Source: Gammaproteobacteria bacterium (GTDB taxonomy: Bacteria; Pseudomonadota; Gammaproteobacteria; UBA6429; Thiohalophilaceae). Taken from it: DNA of 7,010 nt. Where the stretch lies: contig DRJN01000142.1 of the NCBI GenBank assembly GCA_011052165.1, forward strand, positions 1 through 7,010. Direction: 5' to 3'. Positions 5,762 to 7,010 of this stretch are shown one piece after another (the stretch's first letter is position 1; the number at the start of each line of letters is the position of its first letter). The notes under the pieces were generated by a model. It made no database searches, was not told where the DNA came from, and saw nothing but the letters and a program-made list of their open reading frames with translations. Made by a program: the position numbers and the translations under genes.

Positions 5762-5881
5762 TATTTTGAAAAAGTGGCACAGATAATAAGTGAAATTAAT
5801 GAACTGTGGAAACAGGAATTTGATCCAGGCAATAGAATTCCCGTTCGTCCTGAGCTTGTCGAAGGGGTTTGTTTAGCATAA
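5762..5881 (+). pseudogene. Degraded third copy of the uvrB 3' end
   Basis: Bases 5762-5866 align without gaps to 4600-4704, 77 of 105 identical by hand count. In the uvrB frame it reads YFEKVAQIISEINELWKQEF..., a worn UVR motif, runs through the REP as VRPELVEG, and ends at TAA 5879-5881. It has no start of its own and is not a gene. It is AT-shifted relative to uvrB, like its marR-rfaH neighbours. As the oldest-looking copy it may mark the ancestral uvrB 3' flank. Confidence 0.8.
5841..5867. repeat. REP-like repeat with CTGAGCTTGTCGAAGG core, copy 2
   Basis: The same core as at 4681-4709, differing by a C-to-T change on the left arm and by its right flank. The right arm no longer pairs well, so the hairpin is weaker. 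Its position relative to the uvrB-like fragment is identical to copy 1. Confidence 0.65.
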
Positions 5882-5943
5882 TGTTTTCCTGAGGGTTAAA
5901 ATTGACAGCTAAACTTCCCCATAATTTCTTTCAAATTAATCAC

Positions 5944-5971
5944 TTGATTATCACGTTAGACCTGATAATAT
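5944..5971 (+). promoter_or_regulatory. Candidate promoter of the marR-rfaH operon
   Basis: A -35 TTGATT (5944-5949) and a -10 read either as GATAAT (5964-5969, 14-bp spacer) or TAATAT (5966-5971, 16-bp spacer). Expected start is around 5976-5979, inside the palindrome at 5973-5999. The segment is conserved in the copy before mntA, which supports function. A small inverted repeat, TAATCA-CT-TGATTA (5937-5950), overlaps the -35. Confidence 0.5.
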
Positions 5972-5972
5972 C

Positions 5973-5999
5973 TATACCGTTCAATGATTGAACGGTATA
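5973..5999. promoter_or_regulatory. Perfect 13-bp-arm palindrome, probable MarR-family operator
   Basis: The half-site TATACCGTTCAAT is followed by one central G and its exact reverse complement. It lies just downstream of the candidate -10, over the expected transcription start, and covers the TTG start at 5988. MarR-family dimers bind palindromes of about this size, so autoregulation by the adjacent regulator is the natural reading. A transcribed hairpin masking the start is an alternative. The matching site before mntA is decayed. Confidence 0.6.
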
Positions 6000-6341
6000 C
6001 TGGTTTTGAGTGAAGAAACAACATATAAATTACTGAAGTTAGTCAAGGAAAATCCTCATATGAGTCAGCGGGAAATTGCTGAGAATATGGGTATTAGCCT
6101 GGGCAAGACAAATTACTGTGTTAAGTCCCTGGTCAAAAAAGGCCATATTAAGGCTAAAAATTTCTACGATACCAACAATAAAAAAGCGTATATGTACATC
6201 CTTACTCCACGAGGGATTGAGGAAAAAACCAGGTTAATGTACCGCTATTTGAAAATTAAGATGACTGAATATGAGGAAATAAAAAAAGAGATTTATAACC
6301 TCAAACTGGAAACTGCGCAATTTGAAGAACAGGGAAAGTAG
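5988..6341 (+). CDS. EPS-associated MarR-family transcriptional regulator
   Basis: A 117-residue winged helix-turn-helix protein of the small MarR-like group found at the head of exopolysaccharide loci. The HTH spans about 11-58 (LLKLVKENPHMSQREIAENMG, then recognition helix SLGKTNYCVKSLVKKG), the wing about 59-75 (AKNFYDTNNKKAYMYILTP), and a charged C-terminal helix (about 78-112) probably dimerises. The start is uncertain: TTG 5988 gives the longest form, but it lies inside a perfect palindrome and has no Shine-Dalgarno. TTG 6006 (MSEETTYKLL) would give 111 residues, fits the family's short N-terminus better and leaves the palindrome upstream. It ends 8 bp before rfaH, so they form one operon. 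It probably represses or tunes its own operon through 5973-5999. The gene is AT-richer than uvrB. Confidence 0.85.
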   Translation: MNGILVLSEETTYKLLKLVKENPHMSQREIAENMGISLGKTNYCVKSLVKKGHIKAKNFYDTNNKKAYMYILTPRGIEEKTRLMYRYLKIKMTEYEEIKKEIYNLKLETAQFEEQGK

Positions 6342-6349
6342 TAACAATT

Positions 6350-6856
6350 ATGTCAGATCAACGCTCCTGGTACTTGATTCACACCAAACCCCGGGTGGAA
6401 AAACAGGCAGGGGAAAACCTCAATCGTCAGGGCTATGAAACCTATCTGCCTATGGTAAAAACTCGCCGTCGCCGTAACAGTCGTTATATACAAATCGTTG
6501 AAGCCTTTTTTCCAAGATACCTGTTTATTAGCCTAAGCTCAAAAACGGACAACTGGGCACCGATACGATCCACATTGGGTGTTTCCCGGCTTATTCAGTT
6601 TGGCGGTATACCAGCGATAGCGCCTGTTGAATTGATTAGTCTACTGAAATCCAATGAAAATGATCTGGGTTTTCAGGAAACAGAAAAAAAAGAAATGAAG
6701 ACCGGTGACAAAGTTACTATTATTGACGGCCCATTTTCAGGGTATAGTGGTATTTATAATAAAAAGAAAAGCACAGAGCGTGTCACGATATTGCTTGATA
6801 TTGTGGGTAAGCAATCTGAAGTTAGCATCAGTGAGCATGATTTGCTTTTAGCTTAA
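6350..6856 (+). CDS. rfaH: RfaH-like transcription antiterminator (NusG paralogue)
   Basis: A 168-residue NusG-family factor. RfaH is recruited to RNA polymerase paused at ops sites, suppresses pausing and Rho termination, and couples long polysaccharide or LPS operons to ribosomes. The NGN domain (about 5-100) has WYLIHTKPRVEKQA, AFFPRYLFI (52-60) and GVSRLIQFGGIPAIAP (77-92), which match RfaH rather than housekeeping NusG. A linker leads to a KOW domain (about 117-165, TGDKVTIIDGPFSGYSGIY). Length is close to E. coli RfaH (162). ATG 6350 is 8 bp after the upstream stop. A perfect ops core lies 71 bp past its own stop (6928), so its target is next door, typical of RfaH paralogues dedicated to one EPS or capsule cluster. 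Confidence 0.93.
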   Translation: MSDQRSWYLIHTKPRVEKQAGENLNRQGYETYLPMVKTRRRRNSRYIQIVEAFFPRYLFISLSSKTDNWAPIRSTLGVSRLIQFGGIPAIAPVELISLLKSNENDLGFQETEKKEMKTGDKVTIIDGPFSGYSGIYNKKKSTERVTILLDIVGKQSEVSISEHDLLLA

Positions 6857-6903
6857 ATATCGATACAAAAACACACAACGGATGGTGTGCTGGAATATGT
6901 CCC

Positions 6904-6909
6904 TATACT
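6904..6909 (+). promoter_or_regulatory. Candidate -10 of the downstream operon
   Basis: TATACT matches five of six consensus bases and lies 18 bp before the ops core, so transcription would start around 6916 with ops in the early leader. No good -35 is seen at 16-18 bp upstream. A small inverted repeat, CACAC/GTGTG (6872-6876 and 6885-6889), lies where a -35 or activator site would be. The ops could instead be read from the marR-rfaH transcript. Confidence 0.3.
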
Positions 6910-6927
6910 TGCTTTTGTGCATGGTAG

Positions 6928-6939
6928 GGCGGTAGCGTG
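6928..6939 (+). promoter_or_regulatory. ops (JUMPstart core) element, RfaH recruitment site
   Basis: GGCGGTAGCGTG matches the core of the operon polarity suppressor element exactly (consensus GGCGGTAGCNTNNT), and T-rich sequence follows. In enterobacteria this site pauses RNA polymerase and presents the non-template strand to RfaH. It lies in the leader of whatever operon begins beyond the window, presumably polysaccharide biosynthesis, directly after an rfaH homologue. Confidence 0.85.
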
Positions 6940-6988
6940 TTTAATTTCTTTGGGTTTAATTCCCCGTGACTTGCTACGAAAAACAGTA

Positions 6989-7010
6989 GATGGGTAGAGC
7001 GAGGCGAAAC
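6989..7010. repeat. Left part of a dispersed palindromic repeat, cut by window end
   Basis: GATGGGT followed by AGAGCGAGGCGAA and AC resembles a common dispersed repeat in gammaproteobacteria that closes with ACCCATC. Only the first AC of the right arm is inside the window, so the hairpin cannot be confirmed. Confidence 0.4.

Noticed and set aside
3323..5881. CRISPR-like or tandem repeat array
   Set aside because: The direct repeats are about 1.2 kb apart, coding-derived and of unequal identity, with whole genes between them. They are a duplication series, not an array.
6872..6889. Intrinsic terminator after rfaH
   Set aside because: The CACAC/GTGTG stem is short with an 8-nt loop and is not followed by a U-run.

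Overview
The window looks like a chromosomal piece of a gammaproteobacterium. The evidence is a typical gammaproteobacterial UvrB, an RfaH-type antiterminator with a matching ops site, and several dispersed REP-like palindromes of kinds common in that class. I cannot name a genus. Base composition shifts along the window: the aspC-uvrB part is moderately GC-rich, while the right end (marR-like gene and rfaH) is visibly AT-richer.

Layout. (1) 1-186: a probable truncated leftward gene start at the left edge with its promoter, and a weak A/T hairpin. (2) 187-1362, minus strand: PLP-dependent aspartate aminotransferase, best started at a TTG with a good Shine-Dalgarno. (3) 1433-3457, plus strand: intact uvrB, divergent from aspC across a 70-bp gap. 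(4) 3579-4298: a VapBC-type toxin-antitoxin pair (RHH antitoxin, PIN RNase toxin) with its own promoter, palindromic operators and a strong Shine-Dalgarno. (5) 4299-4916: no intact gene, but a dense set of repeats: an IS200/IS605-like end hairpin, an inverted pair of REP hairpins (REPIN-like), a nearly exact 110-bp copy of the uvrB 3' end, a second REP family, a promoter-like segment and a third REP-like hairpin. (6) 4917-5743: an overlapping MntA/HepT (nucleotidyltransferase/HEPN) toxin-antitoxin pair. (7) 5762-5987: a third, degraded copy of the uvrB 3' end with the same REP and promoter-like segment, then a perfect 13-bp-arm palindrome. (8) 5988-6856: an EPS-associated MarR-family regulator and an RfaH homologue in one operon. 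(9) 6857-7010: leader of the next, unseen operon, holding a perfect ops core, then a repeat cut by the window end.

The most striking structure is that the last 35 or so codons of uvrB occur three times in the same orientation, about 1.2 kb apart, and each gap between copies holds one toxin-antitoxin module. The nearer extra copy is 109/110 identical to uvrB. The farther one is about 73% identical to the nearer over 105 ungapped bases, and these two also share the non-coding DNA that follows. This fits stepwise accretion of toxin-antitoxin cassettes at the uvrB 3' end, with older ends displaced outward and decaying.

The right end reads as the control head of an exopolysaccharide or capsule locus: a MarR-type regulator with a probable autoregulatory operator, then RfaH, then an ops site in the next transcript, where RfaH would be recruited to suppress termination in a long polysaccharide operon.
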